Below the pieces are notes generated by a model. It was not told the DNA's origin and ran no database searches. It was given only the letters and a program-made list of their open reading frames with translations. From NCBI RefSeq assembly GCF_000188155.2, contig NZ_KE124774.1, positions 161,501 to 225,500 on the forward strand: DNA of 64,000 nt. The letters are read 5' to 3'. This document shows positions 35,965 to 43,640 of the stretch, piece after piece (the stretch's first letter is position 1; each line of letters begins with the position of its first letter). The translations under genes were made by a program, and so were the position numbers. This DNA comes from Methylocystis sp. ATCC 49242. GTDB taxonomy: Bacteria; Pseudomonadota; Alphaproteobacteria; Rhizobiales; Beijerinckiaceae.

Positions 35965-38396
35965 GACGATGTCTCCAGATCGGTCGAGGCGGGGAGAAGA
36001 TCGGCGGCCCAATCGAGGCCGCGCGCGGACAGCCAGGCGCGCGCGAAGCCCTCGCGTCCTGCGGCCGCCGAAATCTCGGCGATGCGTTTTTGGTCGCTTT
36101 TCGAAGACGCGGCGCAAAGGGCCAGCGCTACGGGACCGAGGCCCAATTCGAAGAGGCGATTGCCGCGCCGCGACTGGCAGTAATAGTCGCGCTTGGGCGT
36201 TGCCCGCGCGATGATCTCGATCTGCCGGTCGTTGAGGCCAAAGCGACGATAGATGGAGAGGATCTGCGGCTCGATCGCGCGCTCGTTGGGCAGGAAAATC
36301 CGGGTTGGGCAGCTCTCGACGATCGCGGGCGCGATCGGGCTCGTCTCGATATCGGCGAGCGACTGGGTGGCGAAGACGACGGAAGCGTTTTTCTTGCGCA
36401 GCGTCTTGAGCCATTCGCGCAATTGAGCGGCGAAACCGGGATCGTCGAGGGCGAGCCAGCCTTCGTCGATGACGAGGAGCGCGGGCGCGCCGTCGAGCCG
36501 GCCTTCGAGGCGGTGGAAGAGGTAGGAAAGGACGGCGGGCGCGGCCGCGGAGCCGATCAGCCCTTCGGTCTCGAAACATTGGACGTCGGCGGCGCCGAGA
36601 AGCTCCGTCTCGGAATCTAGAAGCCGTCCATGCGGCCCGCCCAGGCAAAACGGCTTGAGCGCGCGCTTGAGCGGATTGGATTGGAGGAGCACCGAGAGGC
36701 CGGTGAGAGTGCGCTCTTCAATCGGCGCGGAGGCGAGAGACGAGAGCGCCGACCAAAGATGCTCCTTCACCTCCGGGGTGACGGCGACATTTTCGCGGGC
36801 GAGGATGGAGGCGATCCAATCGGCGGCCCAGGCGCACCCGGCGGGATCGTCCGCCGCGGCGAGAGGCTGCAAGGCGACGGGATCGAGACTTTCCGCGGAA
36901 AGTGCACCGCCGAGATCGTGCCAGCTGCCGCCCATGGCGAGCGTCGCCGCCCGCGCCGATCCCCCGAAATCGAAGACAAAGATTTTCGAACGCTCGTAGC
37001 GGCGGAACTGAAGCGCCATCAAAGCGAGCAGAACGCTCTTGCCCGCGCCGGTTGGCCCGATAACGAGCGTGTGGCCGACATCGCCGACATGGAGCGAGAA
37101 GCGAAACGGCGTCGAACCTTCGGTGCGACTAAAGAAGAGCGGCGGCGCATTGAGATGCGCGTCCGTCAACGTGCCCGCCCAGACCGCCGAAAGCGGGATC
37201 ATATGGGCGAGATTGATGGTCGAAATCGGCGGCTGACGGACATTGGCGTAGACATGACCCGGAAGCGAGCCGAGCCAGGCTTCGATGGCGTTGACTGTCT
37301 CGACCATCGACGTGAAGTCGCGGCCCTGGATGACTTTTTCCGCAAGACGCAGCTTCTCGTCGGCGAGACGGGCATCCTCGTCCCAGACGGTGATCGTCGC
37401 CGTCACATAGGCTTCACCGATCAAATCGGAGCCCAGATCCTGCAGCGCGGCGTCGGCGTCGAGCGCCTTGTTATGGGCGTCGGTGTCGAGAAGGACGGAG
37501 GACTCATTGGTCATCACCTCCTTCAGGATCGCCAGGATCGATTTGCGCTTGGCGAACCATTGCCGGCGGATGCGGGTGACGACCTTCGTAGCGTCCGTCT
37601 TGTCGAGCGTGATTGCCCTTGTCGACCAGCGATAGGGAAAGGCGAGGCGATTGAGCTCGTCGAGGATTCCGGGATGGGTCGACGAGGGGAAGCCCATGAT
37701 AGTGAGAATGCGCAGATGCGCGCGTCCGAGTCGTGGCTCGAGGCCGCCGGTCAGCGGCTCGTCGGCGAGGATCGCGTCGAGATGCATGGGCGTCTCGGGA
37801 ACGCGGATCTTGTGGCGTTTGGTCGAGACGCAGGAATGGAGATAGGTCAGGGTCTCGCCGTCGGAGAGCCATTCGGCTTCCGGCGCGAAGCCGTCGATGA
37901 GCTGCAAGAGCCGGTCGGTGCGGTCGATGAAGCCAGCGAGAACGGCGCTTGGCGCGCCTTCCTGCGAACGGCCCTCATAGAGCCAGCTCTCGGCGCCTGC
38001 CGCCTCGTCCTCGGGCGGCAGATAAGCGAGGGTGAGAAAATACCCGCTCTCGAAATGCGTCCCTTCCTCTTCGAACTGGGCGCGCCGCTCCTCGTCGACG
38101 AGTGCGGAGACCAGATCGGGGAAGGAGCTCGCCGGATAGTCTTGCGCGGGATTGCGCTGCGCTTCGAAGAAGATCGCCCAGCCGGACCCCAGGCGCCGCA
38201 GCGCATTGTTGAGCCGCGCCGTGACGCCGACGAGTTCGGCTTGCGTGGCGCTTTCGAGATCGGGGCCACGAAAGCGCGCCGTTCGCTGAAGCGAGCCGTC
38301 CTTGTTCAGCACGACGCCCGGCGCGACGAGCGCGGCCCAGGGCAGGAAGTCGGCGAGGCTCTGCGGCTTCCTGCGATATTCGGCGAGGTTGAGCAT
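35961..38396 (-). CDS. trbE: Conjugal transfer ATPase TrbE (VirB4-like)
   Basis: The 811-residue ATPase energises pilus assembly and transfer. The N-terminal CagE/VirB4 domain is followed by Walker A GPTGAGKS at 447-454, the Walker B region LLVIDEGWLALDDP, and VFATQSLADIE downstream. It is complete and of family length. It overlaps trbJ by 4 bases and follows trbD by 12. Confidence 0.96.
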   Translation of the reverse strand: MLNLAEYRRKPQSLADFLPWAALVAPGVVLNKDGSLQRTARFRGPDLESATQAELVGVTARLNNALRRLGSGWAIFFEAQRNPAQDYPASSFPDLVSALVDEERRAQFEEEGTHFESGYFLTLAYLPPEDEAAGAESWLYEGRSQEGAPSAVLAGFIDRTDRLLQLIDGFAPEAEWLSDGETLTYLHSCVSTKRHKIRVPETPMHLDAILADEPLTGGLEPRLGRAHLRILTIMGFPSSTHPGILDELNRLAFPYRWSTRAITLDKTDATKVVTRIRRQWFAKRKSILAILKEVMTNESSVLLDTDAHNKALDADAALQDLGSDLIGEAYVTATITVWDEDARLADEKLRLAEKVIQGRDFTSMVETVNAIEAWLGSLPGHVYANVRQPPISTINLAHMIPLSAVWAGTLTDAHLNAPPLFFSRTEGSTPFRFSLHVGDVGHTLVIGPTGAGKSVLLALMALQFRRYERSKIFVFDFGGSARAATLAMGGSWHDLGGALSAESLDPVALQPLAAADDPAGCAWAADWIASILARENVAVTPEVKEHLWSALSSLASAPIEERTLTGLSVLLQSNPLKRALKPFCLGGPHGRLLDSETELLGAADVQCFETEGLIGSAAAPAVLSYLFHRLEGRLDGAPALLVIDEGWLALDDPGFAAQLREWLKTLRKKNASVVFATQSLADIETSPIAPAIVESCPTRIFLPNERAIEPQILSIYRRFGLNDRQIEIIARATPKRDYYCQSRRGNRLFELGLGPVALALCAASSKSDQKRIAEISAAAGREGFARAWLSARGLDWAADLLPASTDLETSS

Positions 38397-38408
38397 TTTC
38401 GCTTCTCC

Positions 38409-38693
38409 TCACACCCCGAAATGCGCCGGGTAGCGCAAATGCCGGCGAACGACTTCGACGAAATCGGGATCGCGCTTTGCCGCCCAGACGGCGGCGAACT
38501 GCGCCACAACCCAGAAGGCGAGGCCGGCGAGCCAGAGCCGGAGACCGAGGCCAAGCGCCGCGGCGAGCGTGCCGTTCAGAATGGCGATCGAGCGCGGCGC
38601 GCCGCCGAGGAAGATCGGTTCGGTCAGCGCCCGGCGGACGGGAACGCGGAAGCCCGCGACGCCGCCGTCGACGAGAAGGTTCTCGTTCTCCAT
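38409..38693 (-). CDS. trbD: Conjugal transfer protein TrbD (VirB3-like)
   Basis: A 94-residue membrane protein with PVRRALTEPIFLGGAPR near the start, a hydrophobic region (ILNGTLAAALGLGLRLWLAGLAFWVVAQF by parts), and the conserved ending KRDPDFVEVVRRHLRYP. It anchors TrbE to the channel. It overlaps trbC by 1 base. Confidence 0.93.
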   Translation of the reverse strand: MENENLLVDGGVAGFRVPVRRALTEPIFLGGAPRSIAILNGTLAAALGLGLRLWLAGLAFWVVAQFAAVWAAKRDPDFVEVVRRHLRYPAHFGV

Positions 38694-39031
38694 CAGATCA
38701 GCGCTCCGCCGCCGAAGGAGAAGAAGGACAGAAAAAAGCTCGAGGCTGCGAAGGCGATCGACAGGCCGAAGACGATCTGCACCAGCCGCCGGAAGCCGCC
38801 CGAGGTGTCGCCGAAGGCCAGCGTCAGGCCGGTCGTGATGATGATGATGACCGCGATGATCTTGGCGACCGGCCCTTCTATCGACTGCAGGATCTGCTGG
38901 AGTGGCTGCTCCCAGGGCATGTTGGAGCCGGCGGCGAAGGCCGGCGTGGAAAGCGCGGTGGCCGAGATCAGGAAGGAAAGCTCAAGATTAATGCGAGCGC
39001 GCAATCGATTGCGGATCGGAAACCTTTTCAT
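38693..39031 (-). CDS. trbC: Conjugal pilin TrbC (VirB2-like)
   Basis: The 112-residue propilin has a long signal peptide (cleavage likely after FAA), PWEQPLQQILQSIEGPVAK and two hydrophobic helices (IIAVIIIITTGLTLAFG; VFGLSIAFAASSFFLSFF). ATG 39031 has GGAG 7 bases upstream and lies inside the 3' end of trbB, so the genes overlap by 44 bases. Confidence 0.92.
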   Translation of the reverse strand: MKRFPIRNRLRARINLELSFLISATALSTPAFAAGSNMPWEQPLQQILQSIEGPVAKIIAVIIIITTGLTLAFGDTSGGFRRLVQIVFGLSIAFAASSFFLSFFSFGGGALI

Positions 39032-40010
39032 GGGTGTCTCCAAAGGTGACGGAGGTGAGGTCGGTGAGCGCGTAGTCGCCGTAGGCGTCGAGGCCCTGAA
39101 CGGCGGCGAGTTCGATCAGCCGCCGTTCCGTTCCTCGGCCGGCGAGAACCGCGATGATCTGGATCGTCTCGGCGATCAGCGCGCGCGGGACGGTGACGAC
39201 CGCTTCCTGGATGAGCTGTTCGAGACGGTGTAGCGCTCCCAGCGCTGACCCAGCGTGAATGGTGCCGACCCCGCCCGGATGTCCCGTGCCCCAGGCTTTG
39301 AGCAAATCGAGCGCCTCGGCGCCACGCACCTCCCCGATGGGGATGCGATCGGGTCGAAGCCGGAGCGAAGAGCGAACCAGATCGGACAGCGAGGCGACGC
39401 CGTCCTTGGTGCGCAACGACACGAGATTGGGCGCGGCGCATTGCAGCTCGCGCGTGTCTTCGATCAGCACGACGCGGTCGGAGGCCTTGGCGATCTCGGC
39501 GAGCAGGGCGTTGGAGAGCGTCGTCTTGCCGGTGGACGTCCCGCCAGCGACGAGGATGTTCCTGCGTTCAGCGACCGAGGCGCGAAGAATAGCCGCCTGA
39601 TCTTTCGTCATGACGCCAGCCGCGACGTAATCGTTGATCGAGAACACCGCGACCGCGGGCTTGCGGATGGCGAAGGCTGGAGCATAAACGACCGGCGGCA
39701 GGACCCCTTCAAAGCGCTCGCCGGTTTCCGGCAGCTCCGCCGAGACGCGCGGCGCGCCGGCATGCACCTCGGCGCCGACATGATGCGCGACGAGCCGGAT
39801 GATCCTCTCGCCGTCTTCCGCCGAAAGTCGCACGCCCGTATCCTCGAGCCCGCTCGTCAGACGATCGAGCCAAAGCCGTCCGTCGGGATTGAGCATGATC
39901 TCGACGACGCTCGCATCGTCGAGCCAGCCCGCAATCTCTGTGCCGAGCGCCGTGCGCAACATGCGGGCGCTGCGCGAGAGCGCTTCAGCGTTGTCGTTTT
40001 GAGAGCGCAC
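38988..40010 (-). CDS. trbB: Conjugal transfer ATPase TrbB (VirB11-like)
   Basis: A 340-residue hexameric secretion ATPase. Walker A GGTSTGKT is at 156-163, followed by VLIEDTRELQC, RPDRIPIGEVRGAEALD and GHPGGVGTIHAGS. It is the first gene of the trb operon. In related elements copG lies directly upstream; here about 11.5 kb of cargo separates them, so trbB must now be driven from the junction sequence or from within the cargo. Confidence 0.95.
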   Translation of the reverse strand: MRSQNDNAEALSRSARMLRTALGTEIAGWLDDASVVEIMLNPDGRLWLDRLTSGLEDTGVRLSAEDGERIIRLVAHHVGAEVHAGAPRVSAELPETGERFEGVLPPVVYAPAFAIRKPAVAVFSINDYVAAGVMTKDQAAILRASVAERRNILVAGGTSTGKTTLSNALLAEIAKASDRVVLIEDTRELQCAAPNLVSLRTKDGVASLSDLVRSSLRLRPDRIPIGEVRGAEALDLLKAWGTGHPGGVGTIHAGSALGALHRLEQLIQEAVVTVPRALIAETIQIIAVLAGRGTERRLIELAAVQGLDAYGDYALTDLTSVTFGDTHEKVSDPQSIARSH

Positions 40011-40200
40011 TTTGATCCCCGGTTGTCGCGGAACTGCAAGGTGGCGGTTCCAAGCCGGGGTCGATTAAGAAAGGCGCGACCGGATGGAATGCAACAAGTC
40101 AGCAGGGGGCGTAGCGCTGTGGCGTGCAATGACAGGGGATTGGCAGGGCGCGCCTCCAGCTAGGTCTGTCGCAAAAAGGCGGCGAAACACGCTACCACGC

Positions 40201-40503
40201 GTTACTTTGGAGACGGTTTCAAGTCCCCTTTGCGCCGATCGTTTTGAAAAACTCGCGTCAAAGGCTTTCTACAGCAGCATCGGGCGCCCCTCGGTTGATC
40301 CGGAGCTGATGGTTCGCATGCTTCTGGTCGGCTATTGCTTGGGCATTCGCTCGGAACGTCGCCTATGCGAGGAAGTGCATCTCAATCTCACCTATCGGCG
40401 GTTCTGCCGCTTGGACCTGGAGGGCAAGGTCGCAGAACATTCGACGTTTTCCAAGAACCGGCATGGCCGCTTTCGGAAGAGCGACATTTTCCGCCAAAAG
40501 CGG
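40201..40503 (+). pseudogene. Transposase fragment (DUF772-type, IS5/IS1182-like)
   Basis: About 100 residues match the N-terminal domain of IS1182/IS5-type transposases: SSIGRPSVDPELMVRMLLVGY (parts), GIRSERRLCEEVHLNLTYR (parts) and HSTFSKNRHGRFR. The frame then leaves the family, and the catalytic DDE part is absent; the N-terminus is also atypical. It is a remnant at the left border of the copG/trbB cargo block. Confidence 0.8.
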
Positions 40504-40546
40504 ACTGTTCAAAATACCTTGGATTTTCAGACAGCCGAAAAAGGAA

Positions 40547-40570
40547 CCACCGGCAGCAGGTCGCCGGTGG
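40547..40570 (+). terminator. Possible terminator hairpin
   Basis: An 8-base-pair GC stem (CCACCGGC/GCCGGTGG) with an 8-base loop, followed by CTTTATC. It is moderate; it may be left from the IS or end the minus-strand gene on the other side. Confidence 0.4.
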
Positions 40571-40619
40571 CTTTATCTCTCGTTGGTGATGGAAGATGTT
40601 GTTCCGTCAGGATGACGAC

Positions 40620-40922
40620 CTATCCGAGGTCGTAGAAAAAATCGCAAATCAGCCCCGCAACTTTAGCGGCTTCCATATCTGTCATGTGCGCGGCGGTCTC
40701 AACGGCGACCTCTTCCAGGTCGTCTTGATCGACGGCCAAATAGTCAAGTATTCTTGCAAATTTGATCTTTAGCTCTTTTTCTTCCTCGAATTCATCAATT
40801 GTGACAAGGAGAATGAATTCATTGGCCCGGATCAATCGCAATTGAATACTGTCAGCGGATGCTGCGAGCGCCCTTATAGCTAAAAAGAACTGCTCGTGCG
40901 CATTTGCGTGTTTTTCGTCCAT
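40620..40922 (-). CDS. Hypothetical acidic protein
   Basis: A 100-residue soluble protein, acidic, mostly helical by composition, with VTIDEFEEEKELKIKFARILDYL (parts) in the middle. No family recognised. ATG 40922 is preceded by AAGG 7 bases upstream; ATG 40928 is possible. AT-richer than the ars genes. Confidence 0.5.
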   Translation of the reverse strand: MDEKHANAHEQFFLAIRALAASADSIQLRLIRANEFILLVTIDEFEEEKELKIKFARILDYLAVDQDDLEEVAVETAAHMTDMEAAKVAGLICDFFYDLG

Positions 40923-41075
40923 ATGCATACCTTTTCTTTCTCAAGCAAAGCCTTGGACGTGAGGCTCGAAAGCGACATACGCTTTTGCGGTGACAGCGGT
41001 GCGCCACCCATCATTGCTTTTTCTTGTTTTTACACTGCGCCACGTGTCGCGCCTGGCTCGTCGCTGGACGCGAGG

Positions 41076-41288
41076 TCAGCCTGCCAGCAAGGTGTCAGCC
41101 AAGGCAATGGCAGCGACAAGTGCCGCTTCGATCATTGCCAGTGGCTTGCGCGTCGCCGCATCCGTGACAGCCCGGCACGCCTCGACGAAGGCATCTGGAA
41201 CATTGTCTGACAGCGCCTCGAAGGCGCCAATGCGGTGATCGAGTTGATGGAATAGGTTGAATATGGGGTCTTGGGCTGCATCAGTCAT
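41076..41288 (-). CDS. Small hypothetical protein
   Basis: A 70-residue helical protein ending in an Ala-rich hydrophobic stretch (MIEAALVAAIALADTLLAG). No recognised family and no strong ribosome site. The coding-like composition is the main argument. Confidence 0.4.
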   Translation of the reverse strand: MTDAAQDPIFNLFHQLDHRIGAFEALSDNVPDAFVEACRAVTDAATRKPLAMIEAALVAAIALADTLLAG

Positions 41289-41331
41289 GTAGAAATATCA
41301 TAAACCACCAGTGTCCGCGCTAGGTGCAAAT

Positions 41332-41361
41332 AAAAAAGTCTCAGACTGCTGTCTGAGACTT
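41332..41361 (-). terminator. Rho-independent terminator of the cold-shock gene
   Basis: On the minus strand a perfect 11-base-pair stem (AAGTCTCAGAC with its complement, 4-base loop) is followed by a run of T. It lies about 70 bases after the csp stop codon. Confidence 0.9.
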
Positions 41362-41429
41362 GTTCTGGGTTCTAGAAGTGAATCTGGCCATTACATCCGT
41401 GGTCCACATCCCTTCCGAGAACCGATAGA

Positions 41430-41639
41430 TCAGGCCGCCTGGAGCTTTCCAGCCGAGGCCTTGCCGCTGCGGCGATCATCAATGATGTCGTAGCTGAGCT
41501 TCTGCCCCTCACTGAGGTCACGCATACCAGCCTGCTCGACGGCAGAGATGTGGACGAAAACGTCCTTGCCGCCATCGTCAGGCTGAATGAAACCGAAGCC
41601 CTTTTGGGAGTTAAACCACTTTACCGTTCCATAAAACAT
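41430..41639 (-). CDS. cspA: Cold-shock domain protein (CspA family)
   Basis: The 69-residue protein is a single cold-shock domain that binds single-stranded RNA/DNA. It has [13 protein letters not shown] (RNP1) and DVFVHISAV (RNP2), with the acidic turn PDDGGKD. Length is typical. The leader on its 5' side contains a perfect hairpin about 30 bases upstream. It is a cargo gene of the ICE and could act in stress adaptation after transfer. Confidence 0.93.
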   Translation of the reverse strand: MFYGTVKWFNSQKGFGFIQPDDGGKDVFVHISAVEQAGMRDLSEGQKLSYDIIDDRRSGKASAGKLQAA

Positions 41640-41669
41640 GAGAGTTCTCACAAGTGCATAGCAAGATCG

Positions 41670-41695
41670 TTTGCATGCGCGAAAGCGCATGCAAA
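41670..41695 (-). promoter_or_regulatory. Perfect hairpin in the csp leader
   Basis: An 11-base-pair inverted repeat, TTTGCATGCGC and its complement, surrounds a 4-base centre (GAAA on plus). It ends about 31 bases before the csp start codon. It could be an RNA thermosensing leader element or a protein operator. Confidence 0.55.
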
Positions 41696-41841
41696 GGTTA
41701 AGTCGAATTTTAAGGGGAGATTTCGTCAGTGGGGCCGCGAAGGGCTCAACCAAGTGTTCGTCTAGAATTCGATATGGAGGTCAATATACGAAAACCACAC
41801 GAGATACAAGCTGCTTCTGTTTGTAGATGCCAGTGCGTCAG

Positions 41842-42309
41842 TTATTGACGCTCCCAGGTGGTGATGGCGAGTCGTCCGTTCGGGCGGACCATGCGCCAAA
41901 GCTCCTTTGTGAACGCAACCATGTCGGGGACAAAGAAAATCCCGAAGATGCAGGCCACCACGTCGAAGCTCGCGTCGGGATAATCGAGCGCCAGCATGTC
42001 GCCGATCCTGAATTCGAGATTGCCGAGCCCCTTCTCGCGCGCCTGTGCCTCTCCCAAGCTGACGAGCCGCTCAGCGAGATCGACCGCGACGACATTGCCC
42101 TTTCGCCCGACAGCTTCAGCGGCGGGCAGCGCGGAGCCGCCGCTCCCGCAGCACACATCGAGAATCCTCTCACCCTCGCTCAAGCCGAGGCGCTCAACGG
42201 TCTGCCGTCCGAAACGATGCCAGAAGGAGCTGACAGGATGGTCAAAATAATCCGCCGCGGCGTTGTATGCGGCGGCGGATTTGGCGTTCGCCACTTCCAG
42301 GGCGCCCAT
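41842..42309 (-). CDS. SAM-dependent methyltransferase, C-terminally short
   Basis: The 155-residue protein has the class I methyltransferase core: motif I ILDVCCGSGGSALPAAE (parts), motif II VVAVDLAERLVSLG, FRIGDMLALDYPDASFDVV by parts, and WRMVRPNGRLAITTW. It stops right after LAITTWERQ, while relatives of the UbiE-like group continue for about 100 more residues. It is probably truncated at the cargo border. It is the last gene of the ars operon; a role in arsenic methylation is not shown, as typical ArsM cysteines are absent. Confidence 0.65.
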   Translation of the reverse strand: MGALEVANAKSAAAYNAAADYFDHPVSSFWHRFGRQTVERLGLSEGERILDVCCGSGGSALPAAEAVGRKGNVVAVDLAERLVSLGEAQAREKGLGNLEFRIGDMLALDYPDASFDVVACIFGIFFVPDMVAFTKELWRMVRPNGRLAITTWERQ

Positions 42310-42314
42310 TGAAA

Positions 42315-42506
42315 CTAACCAATGCCCTCGATGATCCGGCCTGTTCCGTCGCAGCGTTCGCAGGGCTCTTCCGTGGGTTGGCCTGTCTTCTTGTCCACCT
42401 GCTTGCCGGTTCCTTTGCAATCGGGGCAAATGTCCTCGCCAGTGCCGGGTGTTCCCGCCTCTGGATCGTCGTCAGGGGTGTGATGGCGAAGTGGATTTTT
42501 TGACAT
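42315..42506 (-). CDS. Small zinc-ribbon protein with DnaJ-like CXXCXGXG motifs
   Basis: A 63-residue protein with two motifs, CPDCKGTG and CERCDGTG, the pattern of the DnaJ zinc-binding domain, in a Pro/Asp-rich chain. It probably binds one zinc (or arsenite/antimonite) with four cysteines. It lies between acr3 and the methyltransferase in the ars operon. No catalytic domain. Confidence 0.7.
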   Translation of the reverse strand: MSKNPLRHHTPDDDPEAGTPGTGEDICPDCKGTGKQVDKKTGQPTEEPCERCDGTGRIIEGIG

Positions 42507-42532
42507 GAAACTGCCCCGTCAGAGCTACGAAA

Positions 42533-43615
42533 TTAAGCCGCGCTCCTTTCATACCATCCGCGCGAGCGCCGGACGATATGAACGACGGAGAGCATGACCG
42601 GCACTTCCACGAGGACGCCGACGACCGTCGCCAGCGCCGCACCTGACTGGAAACCGAAGAGCGCAATGGCTGTGGCCACCGCCAGCTCGAAAAAGTTGCT
42701 CGCGCCAATAAGCGCTGAAGGGCCCGCGACGCACCACTCCACGCCGAGCGCGCGGTTCATCAGATAGGCAAGACCAGCGTTGAAATAGACCTGGATCAAG
42801 ATCGGCACAGCCAGCAGGCCGATGACGAGCGGCTGCGCGATGATCTGCTCGCCTTGCAGGCCAAAGAGCAGGACGAGCGTCAGCAGCAATGCCGAAAGCG
42901 ACAGCGGGCCGAGCCGCGCGAGCGTCCTTTTTAGCGCGGCGTCGCCACCCTGCGCCAACAGCGCCCGCCGCCATAGTTGTGCGGCGATGACCGGCACGAC
43001 GATGTAGAGCAGGACCGACAGGAGCAGCGTGTTCCAAGGCACGGTGATGGAGGAGAGGCCGAGCAGCAGCGCGACGATCGGCGCGAAGGCGATGACCATG
43101 ATGGAGTCATTCAGCGCGACTTGGGACAGTGTGAAATGCGGTTCTCCTTCGACGAGGTTGGACCAGACGAAGACCATGGCCGTGCAGGGAGCCGCCGCCA
43201 GCAGGATCAATCCGGCAATATAGCCGTCAATCTGATCGGCAGGCAGATAGGGCCGGAACAGATGCGAGATGAAAATCCAGCCGAGCAGCGCCATGGAGAA
43301 GGGCTTCACCAGCCAATTGATGCCGACGGTTACGGCAATTCCGCGCCAATGCTCCTTCACCTGCCCGAGAGCGGCAAGGTCGATTTTCAGGAGCATGGGA
43401 ACAATCATGAGCCAGACGAGCACGGCGACCGGCAAATTGACCTCGGCGACCGTCGCCGCGCCAATGGCGTGGAAGACGGCGGGCATCATCTGCCCAAGGA
43501 CAATTCCAGCGACGATGCAAAGGGCGACCCAGAGAGTCAGATATCGCTCGAACACGCCCATTGCCGGCGCTTTGTCTATCGTGGAGTTTCTGGCGACGGT
43601 TGTGGCTTCACTCAT
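42533..43615 (-). CDS. acr3: Arsenite efflux permease Acr3
   Basis: The 360-residue transporter of the ACR3 family expels As(OH)3. Ten hydrophobic segments are expected; the key Cys144 in AAPCTAMVFVWS corresponds to the conserved ACR3 cysteine, and NDSIMVIAF plus GASNFFELAVA are family motifs. ATG 43615 has GGGAAGA upstream; an earlier start at 43660 would overlap arsA. ACR3 usually works alone, but arsA adjacent suggests coupling. Confidence 0.95.
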   Translation of the reverse strand: MSEATTVARNSTIDKAPAMGVFERYLTLWVALCIVAGIVLGQMMPAVFHAIGAATVAEVNLPVAVLVWLMIVPMLLKIDLAALGQVKEHWRGIAVTVGINWLVKPFSMALLGWIFISHLFRPYLPADQIDGYIAGLILLAAAPCTAMVFVWSNLVEGEPHFTLSQVALNDSIMVIAFAPIVALLLGLSSITVPWNTLLLSVLLYIVVPVIAAQLWRRALLAQGGDAALKRTLARLGPLSLSALLLTLVLLFGLQGEQIIAQPLVIGLLAVPILIQVYFNAGLAYLMNRALGVEWCVAGPSALIGASNFFELAVATAIALFGFQSGAALATVVGVLVEVPVMLSVVHIVRRSRGWYERSAA

Positions 43616-43640
43616 GATGCTCGATCTTCCCAATGATATT

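Noticed and set aside
36630-39233. Very long open frame (867 codons) on the plus strand
   Set aside because: It lies antisense to trbE, trbD and trbC, which are complete and recognisable. Its translation is Arg/Gly/Asp-rich without any motif, an effect of GC-rich codon use.
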